Notes under the pieces: generated by a model | Databases searched by the model: none | Seen by the model: only the letters and a program-made list of their open reading frames with translations | Told to the model about the DNA's origin: nothing | Assembly (NCBI RefSeq): GCF_040712315.1 | Contig: NC_134015.1 | Span: forward strand, 42,553,464 to 42,617,463 | Origin: Castanea sativa | Taxonomy: Eukaryota; Streptophyta; Magnoliopsida; Fagales; Fagaceae | Reading direction: 5' to 3' | Length of the DNA stretch: 64,000 nucleotides | In this document: positions 10,814 to 22,293 of the stretch, one piece after another | How the letters are laid out: the number at the start of each line of letters is the position of its first letter | Numbering within the stretch: position 1 is the stretch's first letter | Program-made: the position numbers and the translations under genes

Positions 10814-11571
10814 GGTGCTAGAGTAAGAAACAGAGACACAAGAGAAAGAACAAAAACAAAACACAAGGACAGACTGCAAGTTAGCACAAAAAAAAAATCT
10901 ATATGATGCATGAACATATAAATGTCATGATGCATGCTCTAATGCAGTGACAACAAGTTCAAATTTTTAAGTTTAGAATCACAAAATTGGCTTGAGCATA
11001 GAGTTTAAACCATAAACTCCAAAATTTTGAAAAACCACTTGTAGAAAGTATACTCAATTGACCAATTGATCATCACACACGTTAGATAACAGTTTATAAT
11101 GATCAATTACATCAAACTAACAAGTCAATTTCATCAATCAAACTTAAATTGAACGAAATCCCCAAATCGGATCAAAACAAGCCCTAGAATTTTCAATTCT
11201 TCACAAAACACCAATTTGATCAAATTAAACACTATAGATCATGATTATAGCATTGTATGACAAAAACCCATTGATCAATTTCAGAAAATATGGCTTGAAT
11301 CATCAAAAACCCCAAAATATGATTCGGTCCGAAAATCTCCCTTAAATGCATGAATTTATGCATGAAACATGAAATAAAATGCAAAAGAAAGGGTATAAAG
11401 GTCTTACTGGCCTTGGGAGAGAAAAACCTTGCAAAAAGAATGGAGGAAAACGACAAAAATTTGGATTGGCGCCTTGACCGGATCGTATAGAGAGAGAAAA
11501 AGGTGAAAAACTTTTGAAAAGTGAGATGAGCACGTGAAAAAGAATCCTTTTGAAAAAGTCTCTACATGATT

Positions 11572-11720
11572 TTTGATTGATTGAAAAACAGATTCGATCG
11601 GTCGAAAATTCTTCGATTGATTCGAAAACTAATCGAGCACCAATCGAAACAGACAGAGGCTGACAAAAAATTTAATCGCAATTTCGATCGATCGAAAAAC
11701 CGGTTCGACCTGTCGAAATT
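11572..11720 (-). repeat. ATCGATCGA palindrome cluster, E2 internal
   Basis: Several variants such as TTCGATCGATCGAA (~11691) and TTCGATCGGTCGAA (~11593) in 150 bp, at the place equivalent to 5120-5365 of E1. Confidence 0.75.
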
Positions 11721-12165
11721 TTGGAAAACACAGTATGAATAAAACTCCTCAAAGCATTGAATAGTATGAATAAAATGCATGAGTATCAGATGAAATGCTT
11801 TTAAAAAACAAATGTTTTGAACCCAGTTTTCCCAAAATTAAGATTTTCAAACATTTTCCTTGAATTCTCAAGCATCTAATCTATTTTGCATAAAACTCAA
11901 GGCATTTTCAAACTTGGTTGGTCAGACCAAAATCACACACAATAACATGTACAAAGTTTAACAAAGAATAACTTGTATAGTGTGTGCAACTAGCAAAAAC
12001 TTGAGATACATGTGAGGTGATATGTAAGTGGAAATCAACCACAAAATCTACAAAATTCATCACAAAGAATTTGAAAGACACTATCACCTAAAGAGTTACA
12101 TCATATAACTCTAACATCTCTTAGATCATAAGCTTGCAATTATGTAAGTTTCTTGATTTTGCCTC

Positions 12166-12282
12166 ATAATGTACACACAAATTTTAATTGTTCAGAAACT
12201 TATTAAAAATAGCCGGGATAATGTACACACCAATTTTATTTATTTGATTTAGCATTAAGTACAATAATGTACACACCAATTT
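12166..12282 (-). repeat. Triple GTGTACATTAT repeat in E2
   Basis: Three reverse-complement copies of the E1 motif (ATAATGTACACACCAATTT and variants) at ~12166, ~12219 and ~12264. Confidence 0.8.
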
Positions 12283-12788
12283 AAGCATTTAAACCGAGGC
12301 TACACCTTATGTTCTTTATGTGCATGTGCTACACTTTCTCGAGCACAAAATCTTACGATATGCACTAAGGTGTTCATGATTGGCTAGTGAACAGTGGTGA
12401 GATTGTTATTTATGTCTTTCTCAAAAGGTTCAAGTCTGACAGTCAAAGCCTTGTGACTTTAAGATCACGACAAAGCAGTCAAAAACTACAAATATCTTCC
12501 CACACAACATGCACTACAAAGCTTTAACTAGTAAAGTGCAAGAAATAAGCTCATCCAAGCTAAACACAGTACATAGACATGTTATGTGAAAATAAATTGA
12601 CCAACCTTGTTTTCAAAACCAAGAAAAAAATGCAAAACACATTTTGCTTCCCCCTTTTTTTTTTTTTTAACAAAAACAAACAAAAACTAGAATGAAATGC
12701 ATGAATGTTATGCAATGCAAATCCTAAAAAAAATATGCTCACAAAGAGTAGAGTAATGAAGTACAAGGACCAGGAAGGCTAAGAAAGA

Positions 12789-15700
12789 CTAGGGGCATAG
12801 AATCACCCCAATTACTTGACGAAGTGTTTCAAACTTGCTTCCATCAAGTTGTTTAGTGAAGATGTCAGCATTTTGACGTTCAGTAGGAATATATTCAAGA
12901 ATAACAATCTTCCTTTCAACCAAATCCCTAATGAAGTGATACCTAGTCTCTATGTGCTTAGTCTAAGAATGTTGAACAGGGTTCTTAAAGATATCAATAG
13001 CACTAGAATTATCACAATAAACAACCATGGTGTCTTGTGATATTCCATAATCATTCAAGAGCTTTTTCATCCAAAGAAGCTGTGAACAACAACTTCTAGC
13101 AGCAATATATTTTGCCTCTATGGTAGACAGAGACAGAATTTTGCTTTTTACTCATCCAAGCAATAAGATTGGCTCCTACATAAAAACACCCACCAGTGGT
13201 GCTTTTTCTGTCATCAATATTACCGGCCCAATCAGAATTAGAAAAACCAGCAAGAGATAGATTAGACTCTTTGCTATAAAACAATTCATAATCACAGGTT
13301 CCACCAACATATTTAATGACCCGTTTAACAACATTTAAATGTGAAACCTTAGGATTAGATTGAAATCTAGAACAAACACTAACACTAAAGGCAATATCAG
13401 GTCGACTAGCAATTAAATACAAAAGACAACCAATCATGCTTCTGTATAATGTAACATCAACAGACTCACCAGATGGATCATTGGTTAGTTTTGCATTTGC
13501 AGCCATTGGTGTTCTAGCATGTGTAGCCTTGTCAAGTCCAAATCTATTGACTAGATTTCTTGCATACTTTGCTTGGTTGATGTAAATTCCCGAATCCGTT
13601 TGCTTCTCCTGTAATCCCAAGAAATAAGTCAGTTTACCAACCATACTCATCTCAAACATCGCATTCATTTCATCTGCAAAAGATGTAGCAAGAGAGTCAT
13701 TAGTAGCACCAAAAACAATATCATCAACATATATTTGAGCTACAACAAAAAAGTTCTTATCCTTTCGAATGAAGAGAGTAGTATTTGCAAATCCTCGTTT
13801 GAATCCATGCTCAGTGAGATATGTAGTTAACCTATCATACCAAGCCCTTGGAGCTTGTTTCAAACCATAAAGAGCTCTCTTCAACTTGTAGACATCATCC
13901 GGTCTGTAAGGATCAACAAAACCCTTTGGTTGTTCAACATATACCTCTTCTCGCAACATACCATTCAAGAAAGCACTCTTAACATCCATTTGATACAACT
14001 TGAAGTTCAGATGACTCGCTATGGCCAAAAGTATCCGAATGGATTCCAATCTTGCTACCGGTGCAAAGGTCTTATCAAAATCAATCCCTTCCACTTGTGT
14101 GTATCCTTGAGCAACAAGTTTTGAATTATTTCTGATAATAGTACCATGTTCATCAGACTTCTTCTTAAAAATCCAATTAGTTCCAATGACATTGACTCCC
14201 TTTGGTCTATGAACTAATTCTTACACATCATTTCAAACAAATTGATGAAGTTCTTCAACTATAGAATTAACCCAATCAGCATCTTAAAGAGCTTCATCCA
14301 CCCTTTTCGGTTCAAATTGGGATAGATAGCATGAGTGAGTAATGACATTCAAGGCTTTGGATCTCAGTCTCATGTTATCATTCAGACTACCCAATATATT
14401 TATGGCAGGATGATTTAACTTAACTCTAGAAGATGGACCTTTGACCAGAGATGTGGAGGTACCTTTCTGTTCAGATAGAGGACTAAGCTCACTTTGTGTT
14501 TATTGAGTATCATGAATCGGTGTGGATGGTTCTGAGCTTGATGGTACAGAGACCGCATCATTCAACAACAACAACTCTTCCTCAGTATGCTTCCCCACAT
14601 AATCATCAGGTAGTGAATCATTAGCTTCCATGATCTTTTCTTGAACCGGAGTAGTGTTTTCTGAAAGACTTTTTGGACTCAATTCATCATTGATCACAAC
14701 ATTGGAAGACTCCATGACTGTTTTAGTTCTCAAATTGTACACTCTGTATGCTCTACTAGTGGAAGAGTATCCTAGAAAGTAACCCTTGTCACTCTTTGTA
14801 TCAAACTTTTCTAGGTTCACTCTATCACGCAAAATGTAACAATCACTACCAAAAATTCTGAAATATTTGACAACAGGTTTCTTTCCTCTCCAGAGTTCAT
14901 AGGGAGTTTGCTTGGAATTAGGTCTGAAATACACCTGATTGATTGTATGGCAAGCAGTGTTAACCGCTTCTCCCCGGAAGGACTTAGGCATCTTCTTATT
15001 GTGTAGTATGACACGTGCCATTTCTTGGACAACCTTATTCTTCCGTTCCACTTTCCCATTCTGCTGTGGTGCCTTGGGAGAAGATAACTCTTGATGTGTG
15101 CCTTGATCATTGCAAAAGGTAGCCAGTTTTGAGTTTTCAAATTTTCTTCCATGATCACTTCTGATTCCGGCTATCACGGTACCTTTCTCAACTTGCAATT
15201 TTTTGCACAAATGAATCATTTTTTCAGGAGCCTCATCTTTATCTTTCAAAAGCACAACCCATGTATATCTAGTAAAATCATTCACAACCACTTGGATATA
15301 CCTCTTTCCTCCCAAACTCAGAACTCTGGAAGGACCCATGAGATCAATATGTAATAACTCTAGAGGTCTAGTAGTTTGACATCAGTTACAGATGGATGTT
15401 TGGACTTCACTTGTTTACCCATCTGACATGGTCCACAGATGCATTTTTCAATCTTCTCAAACTTGGGCAAACCAATAACTGCATCACATTTGGAAATCTT
15501 CTTTAATTGCTTGTGACTTGCATGTCCCAACCGTTGATGCCATAAGTCAACTTGATTGATCTTTGCACTAAAACATTTGTTGCTTATACTTGGTGTTATA
15601 CCATAACAATTGTCAGCTGTTCTCACACCAATACACATACAATCACCTCCCCCATCAAGTATCTCACAATCATACTTGGTGAAGAGAACATTCAGCCCAT

Positions 15701-16094
15701 TATCATAAATTTGACTAATTCTGAGTAAGTTAGCCTTCAACCCATCAACATACTAGACATCTTAAAAAATCGGCAGCCTTGGGATGTCCACGATTCAAAT
15801 GTCTCTGATCACAGATTTGCTTCCATCGCCAAATATGACTGTACCAATCTTTCCTTCAAAGAGAGTCTTGAATAAAGCTTTATTTCCTGTCATATATCTG
15901 GGACAACCACTATCCAAATACCAGAGACAAGAATCACATGCCTTTAAGGCGGTTAAAGCAGTATAACACAAATAATTATTATTAGATACAATTATATCAA
16001 GATGCTCAAGGAAAGATTTAACAAAAGCAACGAGGGACAAAAACAACAAGTAAACAAGTTGACATATATGCAAAAAGATATTCCAAGAATCCAT
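12789..16094 (-). pseudogene. E2 pol polyprotein without gag, broken
   Basis: ATG 16094 opens a hydrophobic leader (FLHICQLVYLLFLSLVAFVK) that continues in frame into the protease motif LDSGCPRYMTGN (from 15918). Next come the pre-integrase histidine motif (LWHQRLGHASHKQ, ~15540), integrase core (IRSDHGRKFEN ~15150, QQNGKVERKN ~15070), and RVT_2 with YVDDIVFGA (~13735). RNase H ([16 protein letters not shown], ~13230) ends at TAG 12789. Breaks: three stops around 15795-15745, and frameshifts near 15360 and 13125. The protease motif has Pro and Tyr at places where E1 has Ser and His. Start codon to LDSG is 176 bp, against 177 bp in E1 once the micro-insertion is removed, so the gag loss is ancestral to both. 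Confidence 0.88.
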
Positions 16095-16150
16095 GACAAC
16101 AGGGGTCAAGGATCAGCTCAGAGATCAAAAGATCTACACACAAGTGCTAC

Positions 16151-16164
16151 CCGCTCTGATACCA
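16151..16164 (-). other. E2 primer-binding site (initiator tRNA-Met)
   Basis: Minus strand TGGTATCAGAGCGG, two bases inside the LTR. Exact match to the usual plant initiator tRNA-Met primer site. Confidence 0.9.
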
Positions 16165-16166
16165 CT

Positions 16167-16989
16167 TGTTGAGTTATTTAGACCCCTTAAAGCACAATTG
16201 GATTAACCTAGTTAACAAGCCAAGTTATTACTTAGTCCAAATTCCAGATCTAGGTTAATACAATCATATAATCATATCAATGTAAAGTGCGTAATATAAA
16301 AAAACAAAGATATGATGACCCAAGAAAACCAAATCGGCAAAAAACCTGGGGAGGATTTAACCTAGCTATCCTCAAGGTAAACCTGAATCCACTATGAAAG
16401 AATCAAAATTTGTACAATAGCGACTTAGACCACTAACATCCTATTGCTACCCACTAGTAGAAACTTACTGACACGACCACGTGCAAGCTCTGAGATCACG
16501 AACTCCTTCTTTCTTGGATTCTCCAGCAAGTACAAGCACTCCCGCTTGTGTATCATTAAGCTCTTATGGTAGCAATTGAATGATCATCAAGTTCTTAAAG
16601 AAATCTCCTTCTTGATAATCCTAAGCTTGTGTGAAGGCAAGCACCTCTCAGATCTCACAAGAGATTCACACAAACAGCAATATGAGCAACCTAAGAAATG
16701 TGACTAGGGTTTGCCTTTTATACCTAGGGCAAAACATAAAAATCTATGCGTCATATGGGCTTAGGGCTGAGTTGGAAATTCTGCAGAAAAAACAATCTGC
16801 ACGACTTTCGATCGATCGAGCTAGGCAGAAATGCACAGTAACTTCTGCAATTAACTCGATTCCAACTTTACATAAATAACATACTTTGAGCAAGTCTAAA
16901 CATAACTAGACACCTGTTTTGATCATGGTTTGCCAACAATACACATTAGAGTTCTAATACATTAGTTCCTAAGTACTTAGAACCTAACA
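16167..16989 (-). repeat. E2 5' LTR
   Basis: 823 bp, pair of 8364-9207. Contains a minus-strand TATA box (16715-16722) and one ATCGATCGA motif (~16808). Confidence 0.92.
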
Positions 16990-17093
16990 TGATTTATATG
17001 TGTTAACCTAGATCTGCATAATTTACTTAAGTTAATCACTTGGCTAAATAACTAGGTTAATCTGGTTGTGTTTAAAGGGTCTAAAAACGTACA
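16990..17093 (+). repeat. Target duplication TGATT (16990-16994) and end of E1 3' LTR
   Basis: After TGATT the sequence resumes as the last 99 bp of the E1 LTR, matching 475-573, and ends CGTACA. Bases 17094-17098 (AAATA) would be E1's right target duplication if the missing left flank agrees. Confidence 0.9.
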
Positions 17094-17914
17094 AAATATA
17101 TTTAGTGTTACCCAATCCGTGACACATTTGTCCACATGGTGCTATGCAGTACTCCAATGTTTATTTCTCATTCACTCACAATCACCAAAAGTTACTTAAC
17201 TACACACTTAAATGATCTAAAAAAATAGTAATATTTTTATATAGATAATGGATATAGTGATAGCTTCCAATTGGCATGCAAATTCTAAATTTTGCATTAA
17301 GATCATTAGAATTGCATTCAAGATTATACCACCGTATTTGCAACCACAGCATACTTGAATCTCAGCGTAGGACTTGTAGAGAAAAATAAGAGGGAATGCA
17401 TCTTCAAGGATGGTGAAAATTTAGAAAAAAAACTAGTAGATGTCCACTACAAACGTTGAAGGACACAAAAATCGACGAGAGACTGGCTTGAAAATGTGCC
17501 AAATATATAAACGAGCAAAGAAGAGTTAAAAAAGAAAAGAAAAAAGTGGGTAGATGACAAGTCTTTCCATGGTAATGCGAACACACAATCTGTACCTCTG
17601 TTCACCATACATTTTTTTAAAGATTTGTTTCCCATCATTGAGGCTCGATTTGCATTGGCTTAGCCAGATTGCTCTGTCTTCGACTTCGACAAAGTTCAAG
17701 CATACACAAAGACCAAATTTAGTGAAGTTCAATGGTTTTAACCTCAAAATTGACCTTGTGTTAAGCTTTATAACCCTTTGGTTCACCTTAGACCTAAATC
17801 AAGTCCCCAAAGACCAAAAGCACCTTGAAGACAAATTTTGTACAAAATAGAAAATATTTACGTAGTATAAACTGGTTCTCTCTACAAAATCACGGTTTTA
17901 CCCTTTGTGGTGCC
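17094..17914. other. Intergenic, nothing recognised
   Basis: AT-rich. Short ORFs on both strands have no recognisable motif and no family resemblance. Confidence 0.6.
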
Positions 17915-18695
17915 TGATGGGGAGATAAATACCTTGGAGAGTTTTCTTGAGTAATTAATATAATATATAGAAACACACTTTAACCCAAAAGACCTAAGTC
18001 TAATGGGCAGGTGATCAATTTTGTTATATTAATTACTCATTCTTCTTATCATTATTCAATGTGAGATTTTATTCACATGTGTACATTCAACAATCTCCCC
18101 CTCACGTGTAAGTCTCTGCCTCTCTGTGGGCTTCAAGACCTTTTAGTGGGCCATGAACAAGTCCTACTCGCTTCCCTTTGCCTAATGGGCTTTTTCCTTC
18201 ACAAGTGTATCATCCATGGGCCTCCATGTGTCAACCCCACACGTTTTTATCCTCCATGGGAAACCTCGCACCTCATCATTGTCTAGCACCATTGGCAACA
18301 ATACTCCTTTGTAGGGCCTTTTCCAAGATTGTTTGTGGAGCCTTTATGGGCTTGCTTGGTACAATATACTGTCCTTGCTTCAATTGCAAAAGTAACCCAT
18401 CCTGCTCCATTTGCGATAGGGCTTTAAGTGCATACACCCCGTTCCCACTCCAACTGCGAAACGAATCTTGATAATCTTGCCATCTTTGCCCCACATCACT
18501 ATGAGCTCTGATAGCACTTGTTGGGGAGATAAATATTTTGAGGAGCTTCCTTAAGTAATTAATGTAACATATATAGAGACGCACTTTAACCCAAAAGGCT
18601 TAAGCTCAATGGGTATGTGCTCAATTATGTTATATTAACTACTCATTCTTCTTATTATTATTTAATGTGGGACTTCACTTTCACGTGTACAATCA
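17915..18695 (-). mobile_element. TRIM (miniature LTR retrotransposon)
   Basis: Two direct repeats of 178 bp (17915-18092) and 177 bp (18519-18695), TG...CA in minus orientation, enclose 426 bp without coding capacity. Minus-strand primer site TGCTATCAGAGCTC (18503-18516) adjoins the right repeat; purine tract TGAGGGGGAGAT (18093-18104) adjoins the left. This is the TRIM layout, mobilised by enzymes of other elements. No direct 5-bp target duplication: GTGCC on the left, AAAAT on the right. Confidence 0.8.
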
Positions 18696-18704
18696 AAAAT
18701 ATAT

Positions 18705-19696
18705 TGTTCGGAAATTGCCTCAAATTCCAATTGTAACTTGGAAATTCAATTAGGTTTCCTAATTGAAGAAGAAAAAATTAATTTGGGTTTCCTTTGTGGT
18801 GAAGAAAGGACTATTTCTTGGTGTAGAAGGAAAGTTTATTCCCTTGTGTGAAAGGAAAGACTAATCCTTGGTGTGGAAGAAAAGTCTATTCCTTGTTAAA
18901 GAAGTAATGTGTTCCTAGTTCAAGAGGGAATAAAAAAAAAGTCTTATAAATAGACAATGCTACAAAGAATTTGATAGCTTTGGACCAAGGGTCCTCCCTG
19001 TGGGTAAAGGGATAATAGAGCGTGAAACCAAGAGAGAAAAAGTGGATTTTCACTTGGGAAAAACCAAGGAGGAGAGAGAAAAGGGTTGCCACCTTCAAAA
19101 AGATAGCTAAGAAAGAGAGAGCAAAGGGTTGCCGTCTTCGAGGAGATAGCCAAAAAGGAGAGAGTAAAGGGTTGCCGCATTCAAGAAGATAACCAAGGAG
19201 GATAGAGCAATGTGTTGCTGCATTTGAGAAGATACTTAAGGAGGAGAGAGCAATGTGTTGCTGCCTTTCAAAAGATAGCTAAGGAGGAGAGAACATGGTA
19301 TTGCTGCTTTTGAGGAGATAGTCTAGGAGGAGAGAGCAAAGGGTTGCTGCCTTCAATGAGATAGCCAAGGAGGAAAGAGCAAAGTGTTACCACCTTCGAC
19401 ACAAAAAGAGAGTGTGTGTGAGAGCAAATAAAAACAAGAAGGTTTTTCTTTAGCAGTGAGACACAAAGAGAGTGTATGTGACAACAAGGAAAGATAAGAG
19501 AGATTTTTCTTTAGTCTTGAGATATACACAAGAGATATTGTAATTGATTTGAAAATAGTGAAATTGATTCGAAATTTGTCCCATGGTTTTTTCCCTTCAA
19601 GGAGAAAGGGTTTTTCACGTAAATATTTGTGTTCTTGTGTGCAATTACTATTTGAGATTGATAATATTGGTAGATAATATTATTCGGGACCCAACA
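18705..19696 (+). repeat. E4 5' LTR
   Basis: 992 bp, about 90% like 20112-21096 by eye. Contains a degenerate tandem array at 19066-19395. Confidence 0.82.
19066..19395 (+). repeat. Minisatellite inside E4 5' LTR
   Basis: About seven to eight imperfect units of ~43-46 bp of the form AAGGAGGAGAGAGCAAAGG-GTTGCYGCCTTCGAGAAGATAG. The same array is in the other LTR (20460-20800). Confidence 0.8.
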
Positions 19697-19727
19697 GTGA
19701 TATCAAAGCTAAGGTAGAGTAGCAGCG

Positions 19728-20111
19728 ATGGTTGGAGAAGAAGGCAAGGCTTTAGGAATCAAAAAGTTTGATGGAATAGACTTTGGATATTGGAGGATGT
19801 AGATTGAAGATTATCTCTATAGGAAGAACTTGCATCTGCCTCATTTGGGGAAAAAACCTGATACTATGTAAGATGAAGAATGAAACCTTCTCAATAGACA
19901 AGTATTGAGAGTTATTCAATTAACTCCCAACAGTGGTATTAGAGCTTGGTTGATTTAGTGGATGACTCTTTATGTGAATTAAGATGGAAGAGAAGGGATT
20001 GCTTTGATTATGGTAGAGCTATTCCAAGAGGAAAAGAATACTACTTGATTAAGGGGGAGCTATCCCAACAGGAAATAAGACAATTGATGGAATTTGAGTT
20101 AAGGTGGAGAT
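19728..20111 (+). pseudogene. E4 gag N-terminal stub
   Basis: ATG 19728 begins MVGEEGKALGIKKFDG and continues with IDFGYWRM, then a stop at 19800, then IEDYLYRKNLHLPHLG. This resembles the start of copia gag (UBN2-type), where a Trp follows the F(D/N)G motif. After ~19925 a second LTR-end/primer-like sequence appears (CCCAACAGTGGTATTAGAGC, ~19927-19946) and no gag can be followed. No function is possible. Confidence 0.6.
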
Positions 20112-21096
20112 TGTTGGGAAATTGCTTCAAATTCCAATTGTGACTTGGAAAATCAATTAGGTTTCCTATTGAAGAATGAAAAATTAATTCTGGTTTCCTT
20201 TGTGTGGAAGGAAGGACTATTCCTTGGTGAAGAAGGAAAGTCTATTCCCACGTGTGAATGGAAATACTATTCCTTGGTGTGGAAGAAAAGTTTTTTTCTT
20301 GTTAAAGAAGTAACGTATTCCTAGTTCAAGAGAGAATAGGAAAATAGTCATATAAATAGATAATGTTACAAAGAATTTGATGGATGGTTCTCCTTATGGG
20401 GAGAGGGAAAATAGAGCATGAAATCAAGAGAGAAAAAAAAAAGATTTTCGTTTGGGAGTTACCAAGGAGGAGATAGCAAAGGGTTGCCGCCTTCAAGAAG
20501 ATATCTAAGAAAGAGAGAGCAAATAGTTGCCGCCTTCGAGAAGATAGCTAAGGAGGATAGAGTAAAGGGTTGCCGTTTTCGAGAAGATAACCAAGGAGTA
20601 GAGAGCAAAGTATTGCTGCTTTTAAGAAGATAGTCAAGGAGGAGAGAGCAAAGTGTTGCTGTTTTCAAGAAGATAGCTAAGGAAGAGATCTCTAGAGAGC
20701 AAGGTATTGCTGCCTTTGAGGAGATATAATAAGGAGGAGAGAACAAAGGGTTGCCATCTTCGATGATATAGTCAAGGAGGAGAGAGCAAAGTGTTACTGC
20801 CTTCGACACACAAAGAGAATGTGCGTGAGAGTAAAGAAAAACAAGAAAGTTTTTATTTAGCCATGAGACACAAAGAGAGTGTATGTGAGAGAAAATAAAA
20901 ACAAAAGAGATTTTTCTTTAGTCATGAGACATACAAAAGAGATATTGTAATTGATTTGAGAATAATGAAATTGATTTGGAATTTGTCCTGTGGTTTTTTA
21001 GTTCAAAGAGAGTTTTTCACGTAAATATTTGTATTCTTGTGTGCGATTGCTATTTGAGATTGATAATATTAGTGGATAATTATTTGGGACACAACA
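20112..21096 (+). repeat. E4 3' LTR
   Basis: 985 bp partner of 18705-19696. Its minisatellite lies at 20460-20800, with about seven units. Confidence 0.82.
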
Positions 21097-22293
21097 GTGC
21101 CTAGGTTGCTAGAAAATAAGTTGACTAACCATTCACACCGACCGGTTGTCAAATCATTAAATTTCATGAAAATATTTTGAGAATGTTAATTTCTACCATA
21201 TTGGACTGAAAATTAGGCCATGTTTTATATATATATTGCAGTAAATTCATCGTGAAGAGGGTGAATTCTCTTTGATTAGATAATTCTCATGTCAAAATCA
21301 GCTTTGAATATGGTAAGATATTAGAAAATCAATTTATTGTTTAGATACATAGTCTTTCCCTTTTTTTCCATTAAACGTGGAAAATGTGCAACATTAGTTT
21401 GAGGTGGTCAAGTAGGATTAAACAACATCGAGTTAAAGCAAAAGATGTATCGTTGGAAAGTGTATGAAAATTTGAAGGGCCATGAACATGAAAATTCCAA
21501 GAGATTTTTTTCAAACTAATGAAAGCAAGAAAAGTGGAATTTTTGCTCAAACACTGTCAACAATTGTTTTTACTAAATCTCGAATTAGCACTATTCCATA
21601 TAATTTGCCGTTGAATAACATCATATAAGGGATAATTAAGTGGAAAATAAATAAATTAAAGTGGGTTATAATTAGATTATGGGCCTGTATTGCATTAGCA
21701 CAATTATAAAAGAGCTTTAAGTACTTTAAAGCTCTACAAAATACTGTTCATATTTTATAAATCTACAATTTTAAAGCATTATTTCCTATATTTTTCGGAC
21801 TCTCAAAACTTTAAAAGTTTTCTTAGTTAACACTTTTTATCGTATTAATTTTACAACAAAAAGCTCTTCTTCCTAGGTCAACATAAGATCGACACTATAA
21901 GTGTTTTTTTCATGTTTCTAAACAAAGAGTTATTTTTCTTCAATCAACATATAACCTTGGCTCCTAAGAAAGATTTCTTGATTCTACCGGTAAACTATAC
22001 TTAATTATATAATTGATCAACAAGTTAATTTGATTTCATCTCAAATACGAATTCATATCTTATTACACCCTGCCTAGAAATCATAAAGAAAAGGAAGCAT
22101 TTGTACATTTGAACCACACTTTGGGGAAAAATAAAATCCAAACAAATCGTCACATCTGGTACGGACTATAGCCCCACTAGATATACAATTATGAAGATAG
22201 GTTATGTATTAAAAATATGTGAATGGTCATACCCTTTAATAGATTGGGGCGGAGTATTATCCTTCAAACAGTTTGGAGCCAAACTCTATTCTT
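21097..22293. other. AT-rich intergenic region 3' of the first BAHD gene
   Basis: No motif-bearing ORF and no clear repeat. Confidence 0.6.

Larger units (their letters stand above)
10814..12788 (-). other. E2 non-coding region between pol and ORF3
   Basis: Mirror of E1 3989-6039. It has a purine tract with AAAAGGGGGAAGC (~12647-12672 on minus), the triple GTGTACATTAT repeat (12166-12282) and ATCGATCGA palindromes (11572-11720). No supported ORF. Confidence 0.7.
8364..16989 (-). mobile_element. E2: Sirevirus-like copia element, gag-less, nested in E1 3' LTR
   Basis: Complete element of 8626 bp in minus orientation, from TGTTGAG (8364) to CCTAACA (16989) as seen on the plus strand. It is flanked by the 5-bp duplication TGATT (8359-8363 and 16990-16994). 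Order on its own strand: LTR 16989-16167, primer site 16164-16151, gag-less pol 16094-12789, non-coding part, ORF3 10813-~9714, purine tracts, LTR 9207-8364. It belongs to the same family as E1 and is younger, since it interrupts E1. Its pol and ORF3 carry stops and frameshifts. Nothing of gag is left. Confidence 0.92.
1..17093 (+). mobile_element. E1: Sirevirus-like Ty1/copia retrotransposon, gag-less, split by E2
   Basis: Order on the plus strand: partial 5' LTR (1-573), primer site (576-588), pol without gag (647-3988), long non-coding stretch, third ORF (6040-7119), repeated polypurine tracts and 3' LTR (7628-8363 continuing at 16995-17093). The 3' LTR is interrupted by the minus-strand element E2. 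Window base 1 aligns with about 7892 of the 3' LTR, so roughly 265 bp of the 5' LTR lie outside. Protein order PR-IN-RT-RH defines Ty1/copia. The protease and pre-integrase style, extra 3' ORF and multiple purine tracts suggest the Sirevirus (SIRE/Maximus) lineage. Many stops and frameshifts make it inactive. The outer target duplication cannot be checked because the 5' flank is missing. Confidence 0.88.
18705..21096 (+). mobile_element. E4: copia derivative with two ~990-bp LTRs and a gag stub
   Basis: LTRs at 18705-19696 and 20112-21096, starting TGTTSGGAAATTG and ending CACAACA or CCCAACA. The primer site at 19698-19710 (TGATATCAAAGCT) is two changes from the tRNA-Met match. The purine tract AAGGTGGAGAT lies at 20101-20111. 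Only 415 bp separate the LTRs, so most of gag and all of pol are lost. Right flank is GTGCC, left flank TATAT. Confidence 0.8.

Noticed and set aside
17404..17850. Several 60-98-codon frames on both strands
   Set aside because: No motif, all overlapping one another in AT-rich DNA.
19066..19395. Regular ~44-bp repeats, superficially like a CRISPR array
   Set aside because: Units are contiguous without unique spacers, lie inside a plant LTR and recur in the partner LTR. They are a minisatellite.
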